Shown: positions 1-8,203 of the stretch, piece after piece
Layout of the letters: each line of letters opens with the position of its first letter
Numbering within the stretch: the stretch's first letter is position 1
Assembly: GCF_019049245.1 (NCBI RefSeq)
Contig: NZ_JAGMUK010000040.1
Location: forward strand, 62,001-126,000
Length of the DNA stretch: 64,000 nucleotides
Origin: Streptomyces sp. AC555_RSS877
GTDB lineage: Bacteria; Actinomycetota; Actinomycetes; Streptomycetales; Streptomycetaceae
Direction: 5' to 3'
Made by a program: the position numbers and the translations under genes
The notes under the pieces: generated by a model
Database searches by the model: none
The model's input: only the letters and a program-made list of their open reading frames with translations
What the model was told of the DNA's origin: nothing

Positions 1-1007
1 AGCCGGGACTCCGCCGCATCGGCGTTCAGGCTCACCGGGGTGGTGACCAGGACCGCGAAGCTGACCACGGCATCCGCGATCTCCGACAGCAGCCGCTCCA
101 CGGCGGCGCCCGTCTCCGGCGCGAAGGAGCGCGGAAGGGGCTCGGAGTCGCGCTCCTTCGCGAGGTCGGTGAAGGTGCGCGCGAGCACCCGCAGCACGAC
201 CGTGCAGATCTCCAGCGTGTCCAGGCCGGTGCGCAGCACCACGCGGTGCAGCAGGCCCTCCTTCACGCGCGGATTGAGCCGCAGGCTGTCCTCGGCCTGC
301 CGCAGGGCCGCGTCCACCTCGACGATGTCGTGGTCGAGCCGGCGCGCCTCGTGCAGCCGGGCCGTCGCATGCTCGACGGGCGTCCGGCCCGCGGCCTCCT
401 CGCCCATGCTCAGCATCAACTGCCGCACCCGGCGGGCCAGCCCCTCGATCGACTCCCCGGCCTCGCCCACCCACACCGGCGGGGCGAACAGCAGATTGCA
501 GCCCAGGCCGACGACCGCGCCGATCAGGGTCTCCAGCACCCGCGCCCACGCTGTGTCCCCGACGGTCGTGACCCCGAGCACCAGCATCGCGCTGATCGCC
601 ACCTCGGGCACGAACTCGTCGACCCGCACCAGATGCCCGACGGCCAGCGCCGCCACGATCAGCAGCCCGAGGCTCCACCAGGTCAGACCCACCAGCAGAC
701 TGAAGGCGATGGCGACGAAGACCCCCGCCACCACGGAGTTCACCCGTCGGATACCGGTGGTGAGCGTGGAGTAGAGGGTGACCTGGACGACCAGCAGCGC
801 GGTGAGCGGCGCGGTGAGCGGAGCTGCTTCAGGGCTGAGGCGCAGCGCGATGACATACGCGATCGTCGCCGCGGCCGACGACCGCAGCGCCTGTACGACG
901 ACCGGGTCCCGGTGCCGCTTCACCAAGCGCACCAGGGACGTCGTCCACTCCCGTACGTCTCGCATCCTCGGACTGTCCCCTTCCACGGATGTACCGAAGG
1001 TACTCAT
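1..1007 (-). CDS. FUSC family / aromatic acid exporter-type membrane protein (3' end beyond window)
   Basis: The minus frame is open from an ATG at 1007 to the window edge, so the C-terminus is missing. After a short basic leader the translation carries clustered hydrophobic helices, including stretches such as TAPLTALLVVQVTLYSTLT and a later ETLIGAVVGLGCNLLFAPP. A long soluble, charged segment follows, with helices such as ARLHEARRLDHDIVEVDAAL. This pattern of an N-terminal membrane block followed by a cytoplasmic coiled region is that of FUSC/ArAE-type putative exporters. A second in-frame ATG at 965 lies close behind a GGAAGGGG sequence and is an alternative start. The substrate is unknown. 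A related protein lies at 6280-7458. Confidence 0.75.
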   Translation of the reverse strand, partial: MSTFGTSVEGDSPRMRDVREWTTSLVRLVKRHRDPVVVQALRSSAAATIAYVIALRLSPEAAPLTAPLTALLVVQVTLYSTLTTGIRRVNSVVAGVFVAIAFSLLVGLTWWSLGLLIVAALAVGHLVRVDEFVPEVAISAMLVLGVTTVGDTAWARVLETLIGAVVGLGCNLLFAPPVWVGEAGESIEGLARRVRQLMLSMGEEAAGRTPVEHATARLHEARRLDHDIVEVDAALRQAEDSLRLNPRVKEGLLHRVVLRTGLDTLEICTVVLRVLARTFTDLAKERDSEPLPRSFAPETGAAVERLLSEIADAVVSFAVLVTTPVSLNADAAESR

Positions 1008-1110
1008 TGAGGACGGAAACTGTCGGCAAGGAAACGTAGTCTGCCATTCCGCTCCAGCGTCGGGTGCCTGGGGTGCGCGAGGTGGGCCAGGCCGCCGTAC
1101 GGCTGCCCGG

Positions 1111-1605
1111 TCAGGCGTGCAGTTTGTCCAGGAAGGCGATCAGATGGCCCCTCGTCCGGACGATCTGCTGCTCCAGGGTCAGGCTCTCCTCGAAGCGGGA
1201 CCCGGATTCCAGGGCCTTCTTGCCGCGCAGGTAGAGGGAGCACGCCAGATCGGTGCACATGTACAGGCCCACCGAGTTTCCCTCGCGGCCCGCCGGGCCG
1301 GCCTTGCGGGCGGTCATCAGGGAGACGCCGCCGCCCGGGTGGGTGGTCAGGCACAGCGAGCACATGCTGCGGTGCAGGAAGCCGCGCTGGGAGGAGGGGA
1401 AACGCAGGGTGACGCCGACCGCCCGGCCCTCCCGCTCGGTGACCAGGTAACTGCGGTCGGGCGCTCCGGGATCCCGCCAGCCCAGGAAGTCCAGGTCGTC
1501 CCAGGGGCGTTCGCCGAGGTCCCGGGGGAGGGGCAGGCGTTTGGCCTCTCCCTTCGAGCAGTTGACGAACGAGGTGCGGATGTCGTGCTCGGTGAGTGAT
1601 CTCAT
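1111..1605 (-). CDS. FBP domain protein (elongation factor G-binding, FusB-like fold)
   Basis: This 164-residue protein matches the FBP family, whose members bind elongation factor G; FusB-type relatives rescue ribosomes from fusidic acid. The visible family hallmarks are an N-terminal FVNCSKGEAKRL stretch, a central W-x-DLDFLGWRDP block, then a treble-clef zinc finger with cysteines in CSLCLTTHPGGGVSLMTA and again CTDLACSLYLRGKKA. The C-terminus (RTRGHLIAFLDKL) is also typical. The ATG is preceded by a purine-rich GGAGACTCCCCCATG context. It stands alone, divergent from the DUF3626 gene. The role in fusidane resistance is inference; many Streptomyces carry such proteins without proven function. 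Confidence 0.85.
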   Translation of the reverse strand: MRSLTEHDIRTSFVNCSKGEAKRLPLPRDLGERPWDDLDFLGWRDPGAPDRSYLVTEREGRAVGVTLRFPSSQRGFLHRSMCSLCLTTHPGGGVSLMTARKAGPAGREGNSVGLYMCTDLACSLYLRGKKALESGSRFEESLTLEQQIVRTRGHLIAFLDKLHA

Positions 1606-1703
1606 GGGGGAGTCTCCTGGGGGCTCGTGCTCGTGCTCATGCAGTGAAACCTAGGGGTATTAGGTTGATGGTCAGGGTAGGCAGGCGCGAGGGGGAGAGG
1701 CCA

Positions 1704-2684
1704 GTGGATTTCCCGGACGTGGTGGCGCCGCGGGCGCGGGCCGCGCTCAGGCACGTGACGGCGGGCTCGAAGGGGCCGGCCGTTGCTGCCGACCTGCGCA
1801 TCACGCTGAACTTCCACCCGGACCGCGCGGTGGGCGGGCTGACCGTCCTGAGGGCGCTCGCCCGGGACGGCGCGTATCACTCGCAGTTCGTCACGGGCAC
1901 CGGTAACGGCGGCCTGACCGCGCACCCCGGCGGCGACCGGTGGCGCTGGGAGAGCCGGATCTTCGGCGGGGTCTACGACGACGCGGACGCTCACGACCGG
2001 CCGGTGTACGGCGCGTTGGACTTCCGCCGTCAGATCGTCGGCGCGGCCCCGAGGTTCGGCTCGTCCCACTTCCGTCTCACCGGCGCCGCGCTCGCCCGCG
2101 CCACCTTCTGTTACCCCGACAGCGCGGCCGAGCCGGCCGACTTCGGCGTCGCGGCGGGCATGTCCCTGATCGCGCTGGCCGAGGCGGACGAGCAGGACGC
2201 CCTCAACGACTACATCGAGGCCCAGGTCCACGGCGGCGTCGTGCTTGCCCGGGACGTGGAGGCGCTCGTCCTCGACGCGAGTTATCGCGGCACGCCCGTC
2301 GAGACGGCGGCCGGCCTGCTGCCCTGTCCCGTCGCATGGCACCCCGGCTACCGGCTCACCGTGGCCGGACTGCGCCGCCACGCCGACTACCGGGGGCAGG
2401 AGTACGCGCAGTTGGGCGCGCACATCGCCCAGGGCGGCCGGATCGATCCCCGGATCATCGGTGACGCGGCCCGCACGGGACGGTACGCACCGCAGGACCT
2501 GAAGATGGTGTGGCACACGCTGGCCCGCTTCGGGGCGCCGGAAGGGGCAGGGACGGCTCGTTCCGGCGTCGCGGCTCGGGCAGGAAGGGCCGACGCGGCT
2601 CACTTGGCCGACGCGGCCCCGTCCTCCGACACGGCGGCGGCTGCCGGGGGCCACACCCCGGCGGCCAGCACACCCAGCGCGTAG
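1704..2684 (+). CDS. DUF3626 domain-containing protein
   Basis: The protein has the recognisable DUF3626 core: LNFHPDR near residue 33, then a YHSQFVTGTGNGGLTAHPGGD stretch and a WESRIFGGVYDD motif, followed by GSSHFRLTG and a C-terminal LKMVWHTLARFG. The function of the family is unknown; the His/Asp-rich conserved blocks suggest an enzyme, but that is inference. The GTG at 1704 is chosen because a GGGGGAGAGG ribosome site lies just upstream; in-frame starts at 1596 and 1668 have weaker sites. The last roughly 45 residues are low-complexity Ala-rich and overlap the 3' end of the converging LuxR remnant, so the tail may be a by-product of that junction. Confidence 0.8.
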   Translation: MDFPDVVAPRARAALRHVTAGSKGPAVAADLRITLNFHPDRAVGGLTVLRALARDGAYHSQFVTGTGNGGLTAHPGGDRWRWESRIFGGVYDDADAHDRPVYGALDFRRQIVGAAPRFGSSHFRLTGAALARATFCYPDSAAEPADFGVAAGMSLIALAEADEQDALNDYIEAQVHGGVVLARDVEALVLDASYRGTPVETAAGLLPCPVAWHPGYRLTVAGLRRHADYRGQEYAQLGAHIAQGGRIDPRIIGDAARTGRYAPQDLKMVWHTLARFGAPEGAGTARSGVAARAGRADAAHLADAAPSSDTAAAAGGHTPAASTPSA

Positions 2685-3115
2685 GCCCGGGCGACCAGTT
2701 CCGTACGGTTCGCCGCGCCCCAGCGCGCGGACAGGCGCCGCAGGTGATAGGTGACGCCGTCCACGGTGAGGCCGGTGTCGCGGGCGGCCAGGGCCGTGGT
2801 CGCGCCGCTCGCGAGCATCGCCAGGATGCGGGCCTCGACCGGTGTGACAGGTGCCGGCGCCTCCTCGGGCTCGGGCGACTCGCGCTCCCCCCGTACGTGC
2901 AGCATCACCAGCAGGGCCGGTGTCAGCTCGATGCTGTCGCTCACCGGGTCCGCCGTCAGTTCTCCGTACCGCCGCACTCCGCCGGGCGCCTTCCAGCGCA
3001 CCGGCACCTGGTAGCGCGAGCGGTGCCGCAGCCGCAGCGCCTGCGCGATCCGCTCGACCTGAGTCGCCTCCTGCGGCCGGAACAGCTCCAGCACGTCCCG
3101 GCCGCGCAGGCGCCC
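2600..3115 (-). pseudogene. Truncated LuxR-family regulator (C-terminal part only)
   Basis: The C-terminal part of a PAS-type LuxR regulator is recognisable. A GRDVLELFRPQEATQVERIA segment leads into a linker and then a helix-turn-helix (TPVEARILAMLASGATT, VDGVTYHLRRLSARWGAANR). The frame stays open to 3490, but everything upstream of about 3115 is merely antisense to the P450-reductase remnant and the phosphotransferase, with Arg/Pro-rich nonsense. The N-terminal PAS/sensor half and the native start are therefore missing. It faces the truncated P450-reductase end to end, pointing to one deletion that removed both 5' ends. It may still be transcribed, but it lacks an obvious start. Confidence 0.7.
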
Positions 3116-3117
3116 CG

Positions 3118-3363
3118 GACGGGGCGGCCTTCGTGCAGCACCGGATCGCCGCCGAGGCCGACGAGGTGTGGGAACTGCTGGACGCGGGCGCCCGGGTGTA
3201 CGTGTGCGGCGACGGTTCGCGAATGGCGCCGGGCGTGCGGGACGCGTTCCGTACCCTGTACCGGGAGCGCACGCCGGACGCCGACGAGGCCGCCGCCGAA
3301 CAGTGGCTGGACGGGCTGGTGCAGGCCGGGCGTTACGTCGAGGACGTGTACGCGGCGGGCTGA
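3118..3363 (+). pseudogene. C-terminal remnant of a P450-NADPH reductase fusion (CYP102-like)
   Basis: About 80 residues match the extreme C-terminus of the reductase part of self-sufficient P450s (BM3 type): FVQHRIAAEADEVWELL, then ARVYVCGDGSRMAPGVR, then a tail ending GRYVEDVYAAG and a TGA at 3361-3363. The P450 haem domain, FMN and FAD domains are absent, and no start codon or ribosome site precedes it. The preceding bases are LuxR sequence on the other strand. The remnant ends just before the phosphotransferase start, so it may once have been upstream of that gene. Confidence 0.75.
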
Positions 3364-3386
3364 CCGCGGGGGAGGGGCGGGTGCGA

Positions 3387-4391
3387 GTGGGGGAATCGAC
3401 GCAGATCTGGGAACGGGCCCGACGCGTCCTGGCGGAGGCGGGCCTGCCCGCCGACCGCCTCACTCGCGTCCGCCCGCTGACCGGGGGCACCTACAACGCC
3501 GTCGAGGAACTTCTCCTCACCGACGGCAGCCGTTACGTGCTGAAGGTCGCCCCCGCGCCGACCGTGCCGGGCCTGCGCTACGAGAGCCGCCTCCTGGTCT
3601 CCGAGGCGGAGTTCTACCGGGCGGCCGCCGAGGCCGGCGTATCCGCGCCGCACGTCGAGGCGGCCGGCGTCGACACCGCCGTACCGCATCTGCTGATGAC
3701 GGCCTGCCCCGGTGAACCGTGGAACAGGTCCCTCGCCGGACCCGGAGCCGAACCCGAACGCGCATCGCTGCGCACCGAGTTGGGGCGCCAGGTGGCCCGG
3801 CTGCACACGGTGACGGGGCCCGGGTTCGGCTATCCGTCGGGCGCCCTGGGACCGCTGGCATCCGACTGGCGGACGGCCTTCGGCGGCATGGTCGAGGCGA
3901 TTCTGGACGACGCCCGCCGCTACCGGGCCCCACTGCCCCGGCCCGCCGACGAGGTGGCACGGACGATCCGGGCCGCCCTCCCCGCGCTCGACGAGGTCAC
4001 CACTGCCTGCCTGGTCCACTTCGACCTGTGGGAGGGGAACATCCTCCTGGACCGCCCGGCGGGGGAGGAGCCCCGCATCGGAGGGCTCATCGACGGCGAG
4101 CGCATGTTCTGGGGCGACCCCCTCGCCGACTTCGTCTCCCTGGCACTGCTGGGCGACATCAGGAAGGACGAGGCGTTCCTCGCGGGCTACCGGGAAGCCG
4201 GCGGGCGGGCCGATTTCGACACCCCGGCCCAGGTCCGCCTCGCCCTCTACCGCGCCTACCTCTACCTGATCATGCTCAGCGAGACGATTCCGCGGGCAGC
4301 CGACGCCGACCAGCAGCGCTGGGTCCAGGAGGCGGTCGCCCCGGAACTCGTCGCGGCCCTGGAGGAGATCGAGGACCTGGCCCCTCGCTAG
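3387..4391 (+). CDS. Aminoglycoside phosphotransferase-family kinase
   Basis: This APH/choline kinase-like protein of about 334 residues has a glycine-rich phosphate loop region (PLTGGTYNAVEELLLTDG), the catalytic-lysine strand (RYVLKVAP), the Brenner-type catalytic motif with Asp and Asn (LVHFDLWEGNILLD), and the metal-binding Asp (GGLIDGERMFWGDPLADF). These residues are intact, so it should transfer phosphate from ATP to an alcohol; the substrate is unknown and antibiotic resistance is not implied. The GTG at 3387 sits nine bases after GGAGGGG; GTG 3381 is the alternative. It starts 24 bases after the P450-reductase remnant. Confidence 0.8.
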   Translation: MGESTQIWERARRVLAEAGLPADRLTRVRPLTGGTYNAVEELLLTDGSRYVLKVAPAPTVPGLRYESRLLVSEAEFYRAAAEAGVSAPHVEAAGVDTAVPHLLMTACPGEPWNRSLAGPGAEPERASLRTELGRQVARLHTVTGPGFGYPSGALGPLASDWRTAFGGMVEAILDDARRYRAPLPRPADEVARTIRAALPALDEVTTACLVHFDLWEGNILLDRPAGEEPRIGGLIDGERMFWGDPLADFVSLALLGDIRKDEAFLAGYREAGGRADFDTPAQVRLALYRAYLYLIMLSETIPRAADADQQRWVQEAVAPELVAALEEIEDLAPR

Positions 4392-4578
4392 ACCGGAGCG
4401 CTTGGTCGAGGGCGTGCGTCAAGAGAGCGACGGAAAGTCGCCTTCTGTGCCACCCTCCTCCGCCACCCTGCTGCGCCGACCTGGCGCACGCCCTGGAGGA
4501 GCCGACGCCGCGCTGACGTTTCGCTGGTCATCGCGGAGGTACTCGCGTGGCGCCCGAACCACGCGAAGGGAGGAAACC

Positions 4579-4869
4579 GTGGCCGAGCACCGCGACGAAG
4601 GCCCCGGCGAGAACGGGGTGCCCGTGCCCCGGGACCTGCCGGACCAGCAGGCGCACGACGGCGAGGACCCGTGGGAGGTCGGCGCCGGTCGCGCCCAAGG
4701 TGACACCCTCGACACCGACGAGGCCGCGGACTCCGCGGACGCCGCGGAGTCCGACGAGCCCACCGCCGACGTCCCCGACACGGACGAGTCGGGAACGGGC
4801 CGGCGAGGCGCCCCGCAATCGGGCGCCGTCCACCCGGAACAGCCGGTACCGGACGAACCCTCCGCCTGA
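4579..4869 (+). CDS. Small acidic hypothetical protein
   Basis: This 96-residue, strongly acidic protein is rich in Asp, Glu, Pro and Ala (for example DTDEAADSADAAESDEPTAD). It lacks hydrophobic segments and is probably disordered. The GTG start is well supported by GAAGGGAGGAAACC just upstream. I do not recognise a family. The 187 bases before it, after the phosphotransferase, hold no other visible gene and should contain its promoter. Confidence 0.6.
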   Translation: MAEHRDEGPGENGVPVPRDLPDQQAHDGEDPWEVGAGRAQGDTLDTDEAADSADAAESDEPTADVPDTDESGTGRRGAPQSGAVHPEQPVPDEPSA

Positions 4870-4926
4870 CCGCGCGCCGTGCGCCCTGCGCCCGACTGCC
4901 GCCGGGCGCAGGGCGCAAATCCACGG

Positions 4927-5955
4927 TCAGCCGACCTTGTGGCCCTGCAGGGGCGCCGTCCTCGCGCCCGCCCCCTGCTGCATGCCGAGCAGGAACTCCT
5001 CCAGCACCTCCGGGGCCGTGTGGTCCGGCCGCCAGCCGAGTTCCGTGCGGGCGCGGGTGCAGTCCATCAGGGGGAGCCTGAGGACCGCGTCGAACAGGTG
5101 CGGGGAGGCGGGCAGCAGGTGCAGGCCCCAGGCGGCGGCGATCGCCGAGCGGGCCGCCGGGCGCGGCAGCCGTACGGGGCGGGCGCCGAGCATCTCGCCC
5201 AGCAGCTCCGCGTCGACGGGGGGTTCGCCCGCCAGGTTGAACGGCCCGTTGACATTCATGCCCAGGGCCAGCCGGTACGCCTTGGCCGCGTCGTCGGTGT
5301 GCAGGGCCTGGACGCGCAGTCCCGGGATGTCGGGGAGGAAGGGCAGCAGATCCGGCCGGGCCAGCTGGCCGGGCAGGAAACGCCCGCCGAAGATGCGGCG
5401 CTGCTCGCTCGCCGACTCCCGCTTGAAGAGGAAGGCGGGCCGCATCCGCACCACCCGGATGTCGGGGTGGTCGCGCTCGAACGTGTCCAGGGCCCGCTCC
5501 AGATAGGCCTTCTCCCGGCAGTACGCGGCGTCCGGCCAGCCGTGCGTCGGCCAGGTCTCGTCCACCGCGTGATCCTTCGGTCCCGGCGAGTACGCGCCGA
5601 CGGACGAGGCGTGCACCAGGGTCGGTACGGCGGCCGTCGCCACCGCGTCGAACACCCGGATGGAACCGAGCACGTTCGTGCGCCAGGTCGTCGCCGGGTC
5701 GTGCGTCGGCTGGAACGCCCACGCGAGATGGACCACCGCGTCGGCGCCCTCGAACTCCCTGATCAGGTCGGACTGGTCGGACGCCAGGTCGACCGCCGAC
5801 CACTCCGTCTTCGGGACCTCCCAGTCGGGGAGCCGGCGGGCCAGCCCCCGCACGGATCCGACCTTGGCGTCCTCGGAGAGGAGGCGCACCAGACTGGTGC
5901 CGACGTTGCCGGTGGCGCCCGTGACCACGATCCTGCTGCCCGTTGTGCTGCTCAC
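4927..5955 (-). CDS. NAD-dependent epimerase/dehydratase (extended SDR)
   Basis: This 342-residue extended short-chain dehydrogenase has an N-terminal Rossmann motif (IVVTGATGNVGTSLVRLL), an acidic cofactor-strand end (WSAVDLASDQ), the HLAWAFQPTHDP segment, and an active-site region HASSVGAYSPG. The usual YxxxK is represented by YCREKAYLE, so Tyr and Lys are present. A later RPAFLFKRES block and a HTDDAAKAYRLAL block are typical sugar-epimerase-like features. The GTG start follows GAGAGGAGCC. The substrate is unknown and no sugar-pathway neighbours are present. Confidence 0.8.
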   Translation of the reverse strand: MSSTTGSRIVVTGATGNVGTSLVRLLSEDAKVGSVRGLARRLPDWEVPKTEWSAVDLASDQSDLIREFEGADAVVHLAWAFQPTHDPATTWRTNVLGSIRVFDAVATAAVPTLVHASSVGAYSPGPKDHAVDETWPTHGWPDAAYCREKAYLERALDTFERDHPDIRVVRMRPAFLFKRESASEQRRIFGGRFLPGQLARPDLLPFLPDIPGLRVQALHTDDAAKAYRLALGMNVNGPFNLAGEPPVDAELLGEMLGARPVRLPRPAARSAIAAAWGLHLLPASPHLFDAVLRLPLMDCTRARTELGWRPDHTAPEVLEEFLLGMQQGAGARTAPLQGHKVG

Positions 5956-6051
5956 CTTCGGCTCCTCTCGGCCGCGGGTCCGACGGGACCGCCCGAGTAC
6001 CCGGCCGTCGGCGATGCACGCGGTCCACGGACCCGCCGGGCAGAAAGGGAA

Positions 6052-6086
6052 AGCCCCGACCGGACGGGGGAATCACGGTCGGGGCT
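6052..6086. terminator. Perfect 10-bp inverted repeat, probable terminator or attenuator
   Basis: AGCCCCGACC at 6052-6061 pairs perfectly with GGTCGGGGCT at 6077-6086 across a 15-base loop. There is no T-tract, as is common in Streptomyces. It lies in the 324-base gap between the SDR start and the FUSC stop, so it could end transcription from the minus-strand FUSC gene. I see no gene in the rest of that gap. Confidence 0.5.
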
Positions 6087-6279
6087 GGTTCAGGTGTGGG
6101 CGCGGATGGCGGTCGCCTCTCGGCGAAAGGCTCCACAGGGCTTCAGCCGGACGATCGTCCCTGTGGGCAAAAGGTGAGGCCCGGGGACACTGTCCCATCC
6201 GCACCCACGGTCTGTTCAACGGGCAACCACCCGTGGATGTTCCATGCTCCCGCGCCCTGCGCGGTGATCCGTGTCACGG

Positions 6280-7458
6280 TCACCGGGCGGCGTCCGGCAG
6301 AGCCTCGTTCCACAGGTTGTCCGCCTGCAGCAGCAGCGTCCCCAGAAGGGCCGTCCTGCCCGCGTCGTGTGCGGCGTGCTCCCCCAGCTCGCTCTGCAGT
6401 TCCTCGTGCAGCTTCCGCATCCTTGCCTCGGCCTCGCGGTCCGGGCGGGTGTCCTCGTCGGCGCCCAGCAGCCGCCGGTTCTCCGCGTGGCACGCGTCCC
6501 CGATCAGCTCCAGGAGACGGGCGTACGAGCGCAGCGCGGGGCCGTCGGGCGGGGTGGGTGAGCGGTCGCCGTCGGCCGCCACCGTCAGAGTCCGGGTCAG
6601 CGCTCCTACATGGCCGGTGATACGGCTCCAGCGTTCGTCCTCCTCGACGGGCGGTGCGGTCGGCGGCACCCGGTGCAGGGCGCGCAGGGGGCCGGAGGTG
6701 AAGCGCAGGCTCTCCCGGCTCCAGCCGCGGGCCGACCTCAGCGCCTCCAGCCGCCGCTCCAGCCGTGACGAGGCGCTCGACCAGTCCGCGGCGGACTGCG
6801 GGTCCCAGTCGGTGTCCCGCAGATCGCAGGCGAGGCTGTGCAGCACGTCCCCCGTCTCCCCTGCGAGCGCGGCCAGGTTCTCCCGTACGTCCCGCAGATG
6901 GATCGGCGGCAGGACGAGCGCGTTGACGGCGATCCCGATGACCGCGCCCAGCGCCGCCTGCCCCACCCGGTGTCCCACCGCCGACGCCGTGACCGTGCCG
7001 GTGGCGAGGGTGAACACGGCGGTGGTCGCGCCGTAGATGCCCTGGTCGCCGAAGCGGTGCCAGTTCGAGAGCAGCATCAGCACCGGCGCGCACAGCGCCA
7101 GCGCACCCAGTGTGTCGCCGGTGAGCCACTGTGCTCCCGACGCCAGCAGTGCCCCGACGCAGATCGCCGTGAACTGCTGCGCGGCCTGCATGAGCGAGCT
7201 GTAGACCGTCGCCTGCACCAGCACCAGCGCCACCCAGGGCGCCATCAGGGCCATCGGGTCGCCCATCCAGTCGCTCGCCACGTACCAGGCGAGCAGCGCC
7301 GCCGCCGCGGCCTTCAGCGACTGGACGACCAGATCGCGTTCCCGCCCGGGTCCCCGCCAGACCGCCCGTACCGCCTGCCCCACGACGTGCGCCTCGCGCC
7401 GCAGGGCGTCGGCCGGGCGGGCGGAGCGCACGCGTACCCCATCTGTCACTCGGATCAT
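6280..7458 (-). CDS. FUSC family membrane protein (second copy)
   Basis: This 392-residue protein has an N-terminal cytoplasmic segment followed by helices such as AAAAALLAWYVASDWM, WVALVLVQATVYSSLMQAA and ATTAVFTLATGTVTASAVG. A GAVIGIAVNALVLPPIHL helix comes next, then a long charged C-terminal domain. The arrangement matches the partial protein at the left edge (both have the VVQALR/VVQSLK segment, a VQ-T-YS element and a GAVVGLGCNLLFAPP/GAVIGIAVNALVLPP helix), so the two are paralogues. Family members are proposed efflux carriers for aromatic acids; the substrate here is unknown. It sits 45 bases downstream of the HAD gene on the same strand and may be cotranscribed. Confidence 0.8.
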   Translation of the reverse strand: MIRVTDGVRVRSARPADALRREAHVVGQAVRAVWRGPGRERDLVVQSLKAAAAALLAWYVASDWMGDPMALMAPWVALVLVQATVYSSLMQAAQQFTAICVGALLASGAQWLTGDTLGALALCAPVLMLLSNWHRFGDQGIYGATTAVFTLATGTVTASAVGHRVGQAALGAVIGIAVNALVLPPIHLRDVRENLAALAGETGDVLHSLACDLRDTDWDPQSAADWSSASSRLERRLEALRSARGWSRESLRFTSGPLRALHRVPPTAPPVEEDERWSRITGHVGALTRTLTVAADGDRSPTPPDGPALRSYARLLELIGDACHAENRRLLGADEDTRPDREAEARMRKLHEELQSELGEHAAHDAGRTALLGTLLLQADNLWNEALPDAAR

Positions 7459-7503
7459 TCCGGGTGGGTATCCGCGTGGCGCCGCCCCTCACCTCCGGGC
7501 GGC

Positions 7504-8160
7504 TCAGCTCAGAGGGCTGTCGGCCAACGACGCCAACAGGTCGGCGGGGTCGGCGTAGATCGCCGTTGCGCCCGCCTCCTCGAGGTCCGCACGGGGGATG
7601 CCGCCGCACAGGACGCCCACGCAGCGCACCCCGGCCCGGGCGCCCGCGCGCATGTCCCAGACCGTGTCGCCGACGAACACGGCACTTTCGGCAGGCACTT
7701 CGGCCAGTTCCAGGGCGTGTTCGACGGGCTCGGGGGCGGGCTTGCCCTCCGCGACGTCGTCGGCGCTCGCGGTGGCGGCGATCGCGTCGTCCGCGCCGAT
7801 CGCGCGCCGCAGGGCGTCGAGTTCCGCGCCGCTCGCGGACGTCGCCAGTACGACCCTCCAGCCCCGCTGGTCCAGTCGCCGCAGCAGCCGCCCGGCGTCC
7901 TGCAGCGCGGGCAGCCGGTCGAAGTACTGGCCGTACAGGGCCTTGTGGGCGGCGCTCAGTTCCGCGTCCTGGTCCTTGTCACGGTCGTCGCCCAGCAGAT
8001 GGGCGACGAGGTCGGTGGAGCCGAGTCCCACGGCCCGGTGGACGGCGTGCATCGGCACCCGGTGGCCCGCTTGGCGGAAGGCCTCCCACCAGGTGGTGAC
8101 ATGGAGGTGATTGGTGTCGACGAGGGTCCCGTCGACGTCGAATACGGCCGCCCGTTCCAT
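7504..8160 (-). CDS. HAD-family phosphatase (phosphoglycolate phosphatase/beta-phosphoglucomutase type)
   Basis: This 218-residue haloacid dehalogenase-superfamily hydrolase shows all four motifs: DVDGTLVDTN at the N-terminus with the nucleophilic Asp, LATSASG (motif II Ser/Thr), the lysine in VAEGKPAPEPVEHAL (motif III) and FVGDTVWDM (motif IV). The cap domain between motifs I and II is helical, as in subclass I. The ATG at 8160 is preceded by GGAAGGGACGG; the reading frame runs further upstream, but this start matches the motif I position. The substrate cannot be told from sequence. Confidence 0.85.
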   Translation of the reverse strand: MERAAVFDVDGTLVDTNHLHVTTWWEAFRQAGHRVPMHAVHRAVGLGSTDLVAHLLGDDRDKDQDAELSAAHKALYGQYFDRLPALQDAGRLLRRLDQRGWRVVLATSASGAELDALRRAIGADDAIAATASADDVAEGKPAPEPVEHALELAEVPAESAVFVGDTVWDMRAGARAGVRCVGVLCGGIPRADLEEAGATAIYADPADLLASLADSPLS

Positions 8161-8203
8161 TCGTCCGTCCCTTCCTGTGCTCTGTCGCCGCACGAGTACC
8201 ACG

